Assembly (NCBI RefSeq): GCF_000002595.2
Contig: NC_057006.1
Coordinates: forward strand, 5,315,356-5,379,355
Length of the DNA: 64,000 bases
Direction of reading: 5' to 3'
Source of the DNA: Chlamydomonas reinhardtii
Lineage: Eukaryota; Chlorophyta; Chlorophyceae; Chlamydomonadales; Chlamydomonadaceae
The notes under the pieces are model-generated. The model did no database searches and was not told the DNA's origin. It saw only the letters and a list, made by a program, of their open reading frames with translations. Below are positions 1-11,238 of this stretch, in pieces; position 1 is the stretch's first letter, and every line of letters begins with the position of its first letter. The position numbers and the translations under genes are program-made.

Positions 1-226
1 CTTGGGTCCCGACCGCCACGCTGCTTGCACAGCACCTGGACCCGCCTTTTCGTCTTCTCAGCCCGGACTTCTGGCGCAACTAGCCTTTCCACTCCTTCCA
101 ACCATTCTACTACCTAGGCATGGCCTTCATAACATGGAGACCGCACCAATAAAACTATTCTAGCACTCCGCCCTAAATGCACAACTCTACCCCCACGCAC
201 CAGGACGCAGCCGCGCCGTCAACACC

Positions 227-2340
227 TCAGCCCGCCCGGTTGCGCAGCTGCCTGCGCCGCCGCGCCGCCGCGCCCGGGCTGCCCGGTGTGCCACCGTCAC
301 TGCCGGCAGGCGAGCCGACTGGCGGCATAGGCGGTGCCAGGCGGCCTGCCGCCATGTCGGGCACGTAGCCCTGCTCCACCAGCCTGTTGTACAGGTCGCC
401 TCCAATCCTGATGCTGCGGCCGCTGAGCGGGTTGATGATGAGCCCTGCACGCACCAGTGGACTGACCGCGTCCGCCAGGGCCGACGCCGCGTCCAGGCCC
501 CTCGGCGTGCTCGGATGCCCGTAGGGCGACGGGGCCAGGCTGCCGCCACCGAACATGCCAGCTGTGACCAGATACGCCCCGCCAGATTGCACTGAGCTGA
601 GGGCTATCCCGGCCGAGACCTGACCAAGCGGCGTACCGGATAGGGCCGCTTGCTGGTGTTGCAGCAGCTGCTGGTGCTGGTGCTCCACTTGCTGCTCTTG
701 TGCATGCTGAGTCGCTGCTTGCTTCGCTGACCGCCTGCCGTGGAACCTGCATGATGTCAGTGTCGTGTGGGGTAGGTCAGCATGGTGTTAGCGGGAGAGC
801 CACGCATGGCACCCTGGCATAGTGCTGCTACGTGAGCACTCCCTCGATGTCCCGCGGCTCCAGCACAGGGCCCGCGCCAGCAGCCCTCCTACTCACCAGC
901 GCACCGCCGCCAGCACCCATCGCAGCACACGCCAGCCCGCCGCCGCCAGCAGCAGCGCGGCGAACACGGGCGGCTGCGTCCACGTGCCAGCCCACAGTAG
1001 GCCCAGCCCCAGCAGCTGCAGCCCCAGCTTGACCAGCGTGTTTATCTTGGGGTTGTCCACGTTGCCGTACAGGTACGTGAGCGCTGCGCCCAGCAGCCCG
1101 AAGCTCCCCGCCACGCCCAGCACGAACTTGTTGTGTGCCAGCGTGTAGAGCGAGGGCACCCAGTAGCCGGTGCTCCAGCGCAGCAGGCCCCAGCTGGTGC
1201 TGCCCAGCAGCATGGCCGTGGTGACCAGGCTGCGGCGCCCCGGCAACTGCCTGTATGGGTGCGGGGACACGCAGATGAAATGGATTGGTTTGGGTTTGGC
1301 TGGGAGGTGCTGTCAGGGGGGAAACGCTACACGGTGGCGGTGGGTGCCTCCAGAGGTGTGTAGTACCTGTGACGGAATGAAAGCAGGGCAGGACCAGGGA
1401 GCGCACCTTGAGATGATGTAGGTGATGATGATGACAGACCCCAGAGCAAAGATGAGGCCCCCGCTGGTGACCCGCAGCGCCATGGACTCGGACAGCGGCC
1501 CGGCGGCCAACAGCAGCACCATTGCGGCGCCGAAGCTACCTGCCATCCACCAGCTCCACCGCGAGTCGTGCTCAAAGCGGCATACCGCACCTGCGTGGCA
1601 CCACCAGCACAGCGCTGTAACGGACAGTACACGATGCACTGGCATGGGCCCACAACACCCAAGCGCGACTGCGGTTGGCAACCAACAGGCGAGAGCGCCT
1701 GGCGGGTCCCCCGGGTCCCCACGGGTCGTCCCCCTCCCCATCACCTGTTCCCAGTGACAATACCGCCGAGCCCAATCTCAAGCGCGAGTGCAACTCGCCC
1801 ACTGGCCATTAGACGACCCTACGCACCCAAGTTCGGCGTTTTCCGCAGGCCGATGTACGAAGTTGAGAAGGGCGACAGCTGCAGCTGGCAGCCTTTGCGC
1901 CGCAAGGTGGAGTACAGGCTGCACCATGCCTGCTCACCGTCCGTCCACCGCTGCGTGACCTCGTCCGGCGTCCCTCCCATGTAAATTTGATACTGCATGC
2001 ACATGACACGCAGGCTGACCTCAGCGGCCGAGGACTCCGAGCAAAGGGCGCTTGCTGCCGGGCGCAGGGCATCCGCGCCGAACCCTGGGGCGGCACTTAC
2101 CGGCTGCAGCTTTCCGCAGTCCACGGTGACCGTGGTAGGCCCCCAGATGTATGGGAACACAAGTATTCCAGGAATGTTGTTGCATTTTAGGACCTGGTGG
2201 AAGTTCTTAAGCAAAATGAGCTCGGATTGAGACGCAGTCGCGTCCGTGAGCTCCTCACAAGCGCGAGAAGCTTTGAAGACGCTGATAAAAGCTAGGGCGA
2301 CAGCGAAACACGCCCGGGACCAGCGACTCGGCCTCGCCAT
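227..2340 (-). CDS. NEMP/PNET2-family nuclear-envelope membrane protein with C-terminal NPxSGR motif module
   Basis: Five exons by eye: 2101-2340, 1827-2019, about 1407-1590, 897-1250 and 227-746; all phases agree, giving about 496 residues. The 81-base stretch between the first two exons is also open in frame, so it may be retained. The protein starts with a signal peptide (MARPSRWSRACFAVALAFIS), has a Cys-containing lumenal part, then about five hydrophobic spans. The block with GNVDNPKINTLVKLGLQLLG matches the conserved multi-span core of animal NEMP1/TMEM194 and plant PNET2, which sit in the inner nuclear membrane; that placement is family knowledge. The last exon is a Gln/Ala-rich linker followed by NPLSGRSIRIGG and a basic tail. 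This resembles the 2-cysteine adaptor motif of large DNA virus proteins, but without its flanking cysteines. The 3' UTR runs off the left edge. Confidence 0.72.
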
Positions 2341-2858
2341 GTTTTCCTAGGTTCAGGTCAACAACAGCTGCAAGCTGCAAGTAGAAGCTATGCCATTGCT
2401 TTCAGTTTTTATCCTTTCAGATTATACAAAGCGACACGGGTTGAGCGAACTAACAGCTTCTTAACATGCAATCGTGCATCTCATTGCACCCGTCCGCCAC
2501 TCCTCCACCCGTCCGCCTTCCTGGGCCTGATGGGGGCCCACAGTGCCTGAGTCCAGGTGCCCCAGTCAACCGATATACATGCGAAATCATTATGAAAGAA
2601 TGCCTAAAGCCTCACCGCGCTATAGGCGGCAAGTAGGTAGCCCCCAAACACACTCAGCCGATGCGCCGTCAAAAGTGCTCAAAACTGTTCTCATATGCTC
2701 AACCCAGTCCTGATGAGGTCAAAGGTCAATGGTTCAGTCACATAGTCCTGCGGTTTCTACCCTATCCGCTCCTGTGTACTCGTTCGTACACTGCCGTCAC
2801 CCCAACATCCTTCGGTACATACAACCCCCCCCCCCTGCGTCAATATCAGTCGCTTGGT
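2341..2858. other. Intergenic: upstream of NEMP-like gene, downstream of ferredoxin gene
   Basis: Both flanking genes are on the minus strand, so this 518-bp gap must hold the FdC2 3' UTR and the NEMP-like promoter. I see no open frame with coding character and no exact TGTAA signal on the minus strand. The stretch is less GC-rich than the neighbouring exons. Confidence 0.5.
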
Positions 2859-4491
2859 TCACTCGTCCATGTTGGCAATGGACAGTGCGTAGTCATCGCG
2901 CTCAATGGACTCGGAGTTGGGGTCCAGTGCCTGCTGTGCAAAGTACTTGCCGAACTGCAGCTCGTAGATCTCGTCCTCGCTCACCGTCTCCATGACGGCA
3001 TCACTGGTGGGGTAGCCCACGCACATGAGCGCATAGCCCATCTCGCGTAGCTCCGCGCTAATGCCCAGTGCCTCCGGCTGGTGCACCTCGCCCTCCTTCA
3101 CGCGCACCGCGCACGCCGTGCAGCACCCCATGCGGCAAGCGTACGGCAGCTCCAGACCCTTGTCCTCCGCCTCCCACAGAATGTACCTGAGGAAGATGCG
3201 CACAGGACCGAGGGGGAACACCAGAGGGGACACGTAAGAAATGCAGAGTGGCTGTGCATCGCTGGTCCTGGTCGCTCAAGTGTCTTCTCTTGTTACCGGA
3301 CTCCGACAAGTCACACAATATATACGGTACGGTAGGTTCTCCTCCATGGAAAACCCCAACAACCCTCAGCCCGTAACCCTGAGCCCAGCATGGTACGTCG
3401 CAGTCTTCCTGTCAACCGACCCTGCAAGCGCCACCCCGTCAAGTGAATGCGCTCACCGGTCCTCGGGCACCTCCACGTCAATCTCCTGGTTGCCGTAGTG
3501 GTCAAAGATCTTGATCTTGTGCACCGGCACGTCACCCGCCGATGGCCCCTCACCTGTGCGGAACCCGTACACACCGCCCTTGTGCACAGCTCGCCCACCC
3601 TGCAAGAGATTCGCGAAGCAACGTCCATGTCAGCTAGGGCGCACGTATGCAGACTGGTCACAGGCGGTAAGCACACGCGGTAAGCACGTAGTTGCTATCA
3701 TGCGCTGCAGGGTCAGGCCGTCGGGAATGATGCAACAGCTGAGCCACATGGGGACGCACGACTGTACCCACCATGAGGCGTGACCCGGCATTGAACTCAT
3801 CTTCCATCCACAGGTCGTTGGTGCCGTCCTTCTCGTACAGCTCTCGCCACTCGGCCGTGGTCATGCTGTGGATGCTGGGCAGCCCCGACGCCGCCGCCGC
3901 GGCGTCACGGCCGCTGGTGCTGGCCTCCACACCGTTGCGGTCGTTGAGCTCCGTGCCAAAGCTGAGGCTGATGGGGCCCAGCGCGACGCCGTTTGACGAC
4001 TTGTCCACCTGGATGTCCTCGGGCTTCACCTTGAACTCCTGCAAGCGGAAGAAGAACCGACGTCGAGTCGTGCCAGACCTTCGTGTTCAGCCCCTTCACG
4101 ACGAAGATGACCAGGTATACAGCAGACTTACACGTACTACCATTCACTGGGAGAGAAAGCACTGCGAGTGCAAGCGACGTGGCCGCGTGGTGATGGCAAC
4201 AGGCGCAAGCACGACACGCGCGAGCCCACAAATCCAGCCCATGTCCCGGATCTCCCGCGCGCGAAAGCTAGACGATGTGCTTACCGAGACACCATCACTG
4301 TAGGTGAGGCCAATAGGGCCAAGCAGGTCGCCGATATCGCCCAGGCCTTGCCTGGACTTGTCCGCATAGGACTGCTGCTTCTTCGGCGCCTCCTGGGTCT
4401 TTTGGGACTGGCACACAATCCTAGGGAACACCGAGCGCGACGCACGAGCCGGTAGAGCGCCTGCACCGCGGCCGCGGAGTTGCGTCTGCAT
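2859..4491 (-). CDS. FDC2: Ferredoxin C2 (FdC2), [2Fe-2S], plastid-targeted
   Basis: Four exons: 4285-4491, 3772-4038, 3457-3599 and 2859-3186. Every splice site is GT-AG and the phases agree exactly, giving 314 residues. The [2Fe-2S] loop CRMGCCTAC has three cysteines, and the fourth lies in ALMCVGYPTSD. The C-terminal extension with EDEIYELQFGKYFA and ERDDYAL is diagnostic of FdC2, which differs from photosynthetic ferredoxin by this tail and by a CxxGCCxxC loop. The first exon is basic and Ser/Ala/Arg-rich (MQTQLRGRGAG...), consistent with a plastid transit peptide. Roughly 150 residues lie between leader and ferredoxin fold (residues about 70-160), longer than I expect for land-plant FdC2; I cannot assign them a domain. 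FdC2 is implicated in chlorophyll and electron-transfer metabolism in plants; its partner here is unknown. Confidence 0.9.
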
Positions 4492-4972
4492 GCTGATTAT
4501 TTTGTGTCAACAAAGTGAGCAACGAAGAAGTGGCGCTGTAGGGTCGCTGCACAGAGATGTACTGGTATTTACTGCGTCTTGTAAGCGGTTGGCCTTGATT
4601 GGGGAGACGGCCTTGATTGATTCGCGTATGGATGGTACCTCGACGTCGGCAAGCCGCAAATCCGCTAGCTGGTGGTATAGAGCACGAGCAAAAACTTACA
4701 TATGTAAATTTAATCGGGAAAGCAGACAACATCCACGGGCTGCATGAGCGTGCATTGGGTGACGAATAGAATTCTTACCACATTTTGCTTCTTCGCTCTG
4801 CTTTATTCATTCTGCTTTTGCATGTTGACGAATCCTAATCATTTCGCGTTCCATCTCTGAAGTCTGCAAGCAAAATCACTCGGCGGCGGCCCGGAACCCC
4901 CACACCCGAAATATCATAGTAAGCCACGGATTTAGGTCAAACTTGAAGCTACGTATTATAGGCTAGGTAATC
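4492..4972. promoter_or_regulatory. Divergent intergenic region between FdC2 and the small single-span protein gene
   Basis: This 481-bp stretch separates two genes transcribed away from each other, both with plastid-type leaders, so it must carry both promoters. It is noticeably more AT-rich than the flanking exons. I could not identify a convincing TATA box or named cis element. Confidence 0.45.
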
Positions 4973-5916
4973 ATGCAGAGCCTCTGTGCTTCCCGCACGG
5001 TTGGTGTCGCCAGCCGGCCATCGGCGACTGCGGTCGCGGTGTTGCCGCGGCCAGTTGTCTTGTGCCGGTGAGCATGGGCGTATTACGGTCATTTTGCAAA
5101 GTCCCAAGGGGTGGACTCGGGCTCATCACGCCTCGTCCAACCTGCCGACAGGTCGACCCAACCCAACGTCGACACCCTGCCACCTCCGCCCCCACCTCCC
5201 CCGCCGCCGCCGCCGCGGGTAAGGCCAGTCGGACCTCTTCGCACGCACCGGCTCTCAGACTTGACTCTTTCTTGAAGCTCGTAAGCCAGGAACATGCAGT
5301 GCCTGCTTGACCCTGACCGTTTGTGTTCCAACGTGTGTGTGTGTGCACCTCCGCCCCCACCTCCCCCGCCCACAGCCGCCCACCGCCACGCCCTGGTACA
5401 AGCCGAGCCGCCGTGATTTCATCGTGGCAGGCCTGGGTTCTATCATCGGCGGCGGGGCCATGTACATCTATGATACATGTGAGCACGGCATGGGGACAGG
5501 TGGCTGGGTTCTTACGTTATGCGGATTGTACAGTTGTTTGTGTGCGCACAGGCTCGCCCTGTCGGCTGGGGGCTTGCCGCAATGGCATTGCAGTCACGAT
5601 GCTGGGGTAATTACCTCATGTCGTGCGTCTTGTGCTGCCACACGGGTGATCCACACGGCCCGAAGTCGAGTGGTGTGGAGCCTCGGACCGACGCCCTCCG
5701 CCCTGCTCACCGCACCGCTGACCTCACCACGCCTCTTGTCACCCCACCTGTGCACACATGCGCTCACAAACAGTCCTGATTGACGACCTAGTTGACGTTC
5801 TGGAGGAGGCGGAAGACGATCTGGACATGGCGGAGGAGTACGTCAGCCGCATGGCCAATGTGCCCACCATGGCCGACCTGGAGAAAAACGACAGCGCGCC
5901 GCCGGCCGCCAAGTGA
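4973..5916 (+). CDS. Small single-membrane-span protein, probably plastid-targeted, unknown function
   Basis: Four exons: 4973-5067, 5152-5218, 5376-5478 and 5774-5916, with phases 2, 0 and 1, giving 135 residues. Residues 1-33 (MQSLCASRTVGVASRPS...) look like a transit peptide: Ser/Ala/Val-rich, basic, with no acids. Next comes a run of about 12 prolines, then WYKPSRRDF and one hydrophobic span (IVAGLGSIIGGGAMYIY). The C-terminal part is acidic and amphipathic (DDLVDVLEEAEDDLDMAEE), probably a short coiled coil. I do not recognise the family. A TGTAA signal at 6336-6340, about 420 bp after the stop, supports a real transcript end. It shares a divergent promoter with FdC2. Confidence 0.62.
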
Positions 5917-6335
5917 GCACAGGGTGCCAAACGGAGACAGGAAGGAGGAGGGTAGCAGCGTGCAGGGCCGGCAGGACGTGGGAAGAAGCAGGTGGAGATG
6001 CACCGTGCGATGTGGTGCAGCGCGGAGCAGCGGCAGGAGCAGCGGCGGGGACAGGCGGTCGTGCGGACGGGCGCACGCACAGCGCAGCAACAGCCGCAGG
6101 CGAAGGTGCTGCGTTGACTGCGGCCTTGACTGGCTGGCTGGCTGCGCTCGGCGTGGCTGTGGCCGCATGATGTGGCCTTTGGGCGAGGATTTGGTTAGGC
6201 GCCCTGGCTGGATGGCCCGCGTGCGTCGTGCGTGCACGTGACCTCTGCTGCTCTGGACGCCCAACCAGGCTGACACCAGCTGCGTAACCTCGCGGGCCTG
6301 GAGGAGGTGCACCCCAACCGCTGTGTGACAGTGAA

Positions 6336-6340
6336 TGTAA
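6336..6340 (+). terminator. TGTAA poly(A) signal of the small single-span protein gene
   Basis: TGTAA is the usual polyadenylation signal of volvocine algae. This copy follows the stop at 5914-5916 by about 420 bp, and no other copy lies between. Confidence 0.55.
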
Positions 6341-6355
6341 TTGAGAGTGTTTAGG

Positions 6356-7002
6356 CAATAACAAGGAAACCCAGTTGTGTGTGCGTATGTTATATAGGCT
6401 AGCGTACCAAGGCGAGAATGAGCTTGGAGGAGACGGAACCTTAAGTCGAGCCGACAACAAGGGGCCCTCCGGGTCGTCTGGGTCGAAGATGTGGAAGCGC
6501 GGATGTGTGTGTTGTTCCCGCGCGGCGTCGGCAGCAGTAATGCTTGGCATTGCAACCTTTTTGTTTCACGGCATCGCATCTGATGGAACTCACAGCTCAT
6601 GCAGATGCCGTATGTTTCTTTACGACGGGAGAGGGGCATGCTATGGTCACCAGGGCCAAGGACTACGACGATAGGCGTACCGGTATTATGGCCGTTGTCG
6701 ATGGCGCCTGAGATTGGTAGATGCACGTATAGACACGAAAGCATTTTGTATGGCGCGCAAATGGCGCGGTGTAAGTCTGCTCAAGCGTGTGCACTACCAT
6801 TGTCGCGCCGCCAGGCGCCGCCCTGATGGCAAGCTGGAACTTACACGGCCCGCCACCCAAGCCCCACGAACGTCTGGAGCAGCAGGGCAGGGTTGTGCCA
6901 GCGTTCGCCTGACATGGCATCGGCTGATGCTGCTGTTACATGTGCTAAGGCCCATCGCCTCTGGCATCATGACACTGTGGGCTTGTGGCGTTGTGGGAGG
7001 AA
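6356..7002. other. Intergenic DNA left of the retroelement
   Basis: No gene could be supported here. Open frames exist on both strands, but none has conserved motifs or consistent splice phases. The GGCCT at 7003-7007 is the left copy of the retroelement target duplication. Confidence 0.4.
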
Positions 7003-7007
7003 GGCCT

Positions 7008-7285
7008 TGTTGGTGAGTTGGGGGCTCGCGGTGCTAGTGGCCCGCGAGGGGAGGCAGCCCAACCCTAGGGTGCAGCCGTGTGGCGGTTTGCCGGATGGGT
7101 CAGACTGCCAGGTACGAGGTTGCGAGGGGCTGCCGCCCGTCTGTGTGGCGCGCTTCCGAGCGCTTGCTTTGTTAACCACACGCGCCATAAGTCTTCCCCC
7201 ACTACCGGTGCCAGACAGCATAGCTGTATCGCGTGTGAAGCACCCGCAGCCAGCAACAGCGTCAGCCGAGCCAAAATCCTCAGCA
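7008..7285 (+). repeat. LTR 1 (outer 5' LTR)
   Basis: The 278-bp LTR begins TGTTGG and ends CTCAGCA. It is followed at once by GGTTATGAGCCCC, in the position of the primer-binding site. The left target duplication GGCCT abuts it at 7003-7007. Confidence 0.92.
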
Positions 7286-10200
7286 GGTTATGAGCCCCGC
7301 GCCGCGATAACCCGCGCGCGGTCGGCCGCTTAGCTAGCTAGGTAGTATGGGGGACTATAGTGGAGTAATGTTGTTAGAGGACGCGTCAAACTACTTTGCG
7401 TGGCGTCGCAGCCTGTTGGACCACCTGAACTCCCGGCGTGTGCCTCTCGGAGAATATCTCTTCGCCTACGCTCCGATGACGCCTCGCACGGCGCGCGAGC
7501 TGGCTGATGAGAGTGCTGCAGCCGCCAGTTTGCTGCGCATGTCCTGCAGTGAGGGCGTTGCGCAGCAACTCGCACTCGCTCAGCACGCCTACGAGGCGCA
7601 CGCCTACGTCATCCAGCTGTTCCGCCAGTCAGCGCCGCTGAAACTGGCGCAGTTCGAGTCAGAGCGCGATGAGTTCTGCCTGCGAGAGGGCGAGACCATT
7701 GCCTCTTACTTCCTGCGCGCCAGTGACCTGCGGGACCGCATCGGCGCGGTCGGCGGCTCGTGGACCGACCAGCAGGTGCGACTCAAGCTGCTGGCCGGTC
7801 TGCCCAAGCCGCGCTGGGAGAACATCTGCGACATCTGCTACGCCTCTCCAGGCCAGACCCTGCAGCAGCTTTGCGGTTATTTAATGCAGCAGGAGTTCAT
7901 TAAGAACCAGGAGCAGGCGCGCAGCGGGCACGTCGGCGCCGTCAACCGCAGCGGCGGCCGCGCCGGTGCCGCCGGCAGTGCCGGCGGCGGCCAAGGCGGC
8001 GGCGCCGCCAGCAGCAGCGCCATTATCTGCCACTACTGCGAGCAGCCTGGCCACATTCGGTCCCACTGCCGCGTGCGCCTGGCCGATGTTGCGGCCGGCA
8101 TCTTCCGCGCTGACATCCGCTCGCCGCCCCAGCTGAAGCAGTCCGGCGGCGGCGGTGGTGGCGGCGGTGGAGGCGGCAGTGGTGGCGGTGGTGGCGGCGG
8201 TGCCGGCGGCCCCAAAGGTGGCGACAGCGGAGGAGGTAAGAAGCGCGGTGGGCGGAGCGGCGGGAGCAGGGGTGCCTCGGGTGGCGCCGGCACTGCCGTC
8301 TCCAAGACTGCGCACGTGCTGGTTGTGCGGGGTGTTGAGGACTGGGCCGTGCCTGACGCCGGCAGCAGTCTAATCGTCCGCACCTATGGCGCCGAGTCGG
8401 CTGGCTCGGGCGTCAGCAGTGGCTACGGCACGGCCGACGGCGGCATGCCCAGCTCCGGCGTGGTGGAGGGCCACGCCGGTGGCAGTAGCACCAGCACTTA
8501 CTGCTACAGCGCGGCCGTCAGCGGCTCTCGCAGCAGTAGCACCATCGGCAGCGCCCCGCCTCCCCTGGGCGGTGGCTGCAGCCTGATCAACATGGTCCGC
8601 GCGGCGTTCCGGCGCCTTCGCAGCGGACCCAACAGCAGCAGCGCAGGAGCAGGAGTCTCCAGCAGCAGCAGCGGCAGTGCCGGGCTTGCGAGTTCCGGCG
8701 GCCGCTCGAGTGTCGTCTGCAATAGCGGAGACACCGTGCTGTATCCCTCCAGCAGCAGCAGCGTCGGGGTGGTGGCGAACGGCAGCGTCAGCGGCAGCCC
8801 CAGTAGCGCCGCCGCCGCCAGTGGTGTGCCGGTGGTGGATTCCGGCACCTTTGCCCATATCACGCCGCTGCGTCAGCTGCTTCACAACTTCACGCCCCGC
8901 TCGAGGGTGAGGCAAGTGCTGTGGGGGGATGGCCACAGCAGCCCGGTCGGGGGATCGGGCACTCTCCGGATGCTCTCCGGGCGGCAGCGTGTTGATGTGA
9001 CGGGTGTGCTGTATGTGCCAGCCGCCCAGCTCTCCCTGCTATCTGTGCGCCGGCTGACGGCCAGCGGCGTGAAGGTAGTGTTCGAGGGGGAGACAGTGAC
9101 CTTAGCGCAGGGTGGCCGCAACCTCCTCAGCGGCCGCCTGCGCGATGGTCTGTTCCCGCTGTCTGTTACCATGCTGCCCGTCGCGCTGGCGGCGCCCGCC
9201 GTGGCGCCGCCGGCTGCCGGCGGCGGCCCCGCCGCGCCTCCGGGCGGCGGCGGTGGTGCCGCCGCCAACGGCAGTAACACCGGTGTACACCCCAATCCCG
9301 CCGCCGCGCTTTCGGGCCGCGGCGGCACCACCAGCAGCAGCAGCCTCAGCGGCTCCGGCACTATGAGCAGTAGCAGCAGCATTGGTGCGGCCGCGCCTTC
9401 GGGCGGCGGCGGCGCCAGCAGCAGCACCAGCTCGCCGGCGGCTTCTCTGGGCGCTGCGCTCCGTCTGCACCGCCGGTTCGGCCATCTCGGCTGGACTGCG
9501 CTGATGCAGATGGTGGGTGGGTCCCTTGTCACCGGCCTGGATGTTGATCTGTGCGCACTTAGCCAGGCAGCCGGGTCGGTGTGCAGCACCTGCATTGAGG
9601 CCAAGGCGGCCTCTCTGCCCTTCCCGAATAGCAGTAGCGAGCCGCCACAGCCTCTGGCTCTGGCGCACTCTGACGTGTGCGGCCCCATGCCCACCGTGGG
9701 CCGTGGTGGCGCACGCTACTTCACCACGCTGCTTGACGCCGCCACCGGCCTATCAGCTGTTCGGTTGCTGCCCACCAGGGACCACGCTGGTGTAGCGCTG
9801 CAGGAGATGATTGCGCAGTTCGAGAGTCACTGCCGCGATGGCGGCAAGCTGCGCATCCTCCGCAGCGACAACGGCGGCGAGTACCACGCTGAGCAGCTGG
9901 AGCAGTGGCTGCGTGAGCGCAGCACCGCGCACCAGTTCAGCGCGCCGTACACGCCGCAGCAGAACGGTGTGGCCGAGCGGCTCAACCGCACCCTGATGGA
10001 GCGCACTCGCGCCCTGCTGTTTGAGGCTGTGCTCCCCCCCAGCTTCTGGCCTGAAGCTGTGGTGCATGCCTGCCATGTGCGCAACTTAAGTCCCTCCACC
10101 AGCTGCAGCAGCACGCCGTGGGAGGCCTTCACCGGCAACAAGCCTAACGTTGCCGACCTGCGCATCTTCGGCTGCCGCGTCTATGTCACCAAACCCGCCG

Positions 10201-10960
10201 ACAGCCGCTCCAAGCTCAGCCCGCATGCCGACATCGGCACGTACCTGGGCCTGCAGCGCAGCTCCGCCGCATCTCGCGTGCTGGTCGGCGGCAAAGTGGT
10301 GGTGAGCCGGGACATAGAGTTCGATGAGGATGTACGGGGTCCGGCGTCGCGGCTGGCGGGCACACCGTTCGGGGTAACGGCGGATGCGAGTGGTGGTGGT
10401 GGTGGCAGTAGCAGTGCTGCAACGCCCTCGGCCGGCGCTGACCCGGCGCCTCCCCAGGCGCCGGCGGCGCCGGCCAACGGCACACCTCCCCCCACTACGC
10501 TGCCGGCGCCTCCCCAGGCGCCGGCAGCCGGGCCCTCACGGCCCGCCACCCGCAGTCAACGCCCCTCACTAACGCCGGCCCTCGGCGCCGTCAGTGAGCC
10601 TCCGCTGTCAACTGCCGCATCCGCGGCGGCGGGCGGCGGGGGTGGCAGCAGTAGCAGCGCCGCCTCGGCTGCAGCAGCGGCCGCTCAGCTGTTTGATAGC
10701 GACAGCGACGACGAGACGCCGGCGCTGGCGCCAGCCTCAGATGATGAGGACAGCTACAGCAGCAGCGCTGCGATGACTGCGGCTGCGGACACCGGCGACC
10801 CCCGCAGCTATTCGGAGGCCACTAACGGACCACAAGCTGCGGAGTGGCGCGCCGCTATGGAGGAGGAGATGAAGGCTCAACGCGCACACGGCACCTGGCA
10901 GCTAGCGGAGCCGCCCCCAGGCGCGCGTCTGCTGGCCAATCGCTGGGTCTTCAAGACCAA
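7286..10960 (+). mobile_element. Retroelement unit 1 internal part: gag, protease, integrase, start of RT
   Basis: One long frame from 7347 carries, in order: a gag region typical of copia elements, a CX2CX4HX4C zinc knuckle (CHYCEQPGHIRSHC), Gly/Ser-rich low-complexity linkers, the protease signature VVDSGTFAHI, the pre-integrase block LHRRFGHLGW, and the integrase core (HSDVCGPMP, SDNGGEYH, PQQNGVAERLNRT). It ends with an acidic Ser-rich linker and the first reverse transcriptase motif (NRWVFKT), where the next LTR begins. Gag and pol share one frame here, as in many copia elements. The unit is incomplete because of that junction; otherwise it looks whole. Confidence 0.9.
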
Positions 10961-11238
10961 TGTTGGTGAGTTGGGGGCTCGCGGTGCTAGTGGCCCGCGA
11001 GGGGAGGCAGCCCAACCCTAGGGTGCAGCCGTGTGGCGGTTTGCCGGATGGGTCAGACTGCCAGGTACGAGGTTGCGAGGGGCTGCCGCCCGTCTGTGTG
11101 GCGCGCTTCCGAGCGCTTGCTTTGTTAACCACACGCGCCATAAGTCTTCCCCCACTACCGGTGCCAGACAGCATAGCTGTATCGCGTGTGAAGCACCCGC
11201 AGCCAGCAACAGCGTCAGCCGAGCCAAAATCCTCAGCA
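10961..11238 (+). repeat. LTR 2 (internal)
   Basis: This LTR looks identical to LTR 1 by eye. It starts inside the reverse transcriptase frame of unit 1, with ACCAA immediately before it. Confidence 0.92.

Noticed and set aside
5788-6744. 318-codon minus-strand frame opposite the 3' end of the small single-span protein gene
   Set aside because: It is antisense to a supported last exon and 3' UTR, has no recognisable domain, and reflects GC-rich sequence with few stops.
8882-9694. 270-codon minus-strand frame within the retroelement (and its copies)
   Set aside because: It is a shadow of the integrase/protease coding strand, Leu/Pro/Ala-rich and without motifs. It recurs only because the element recurs.
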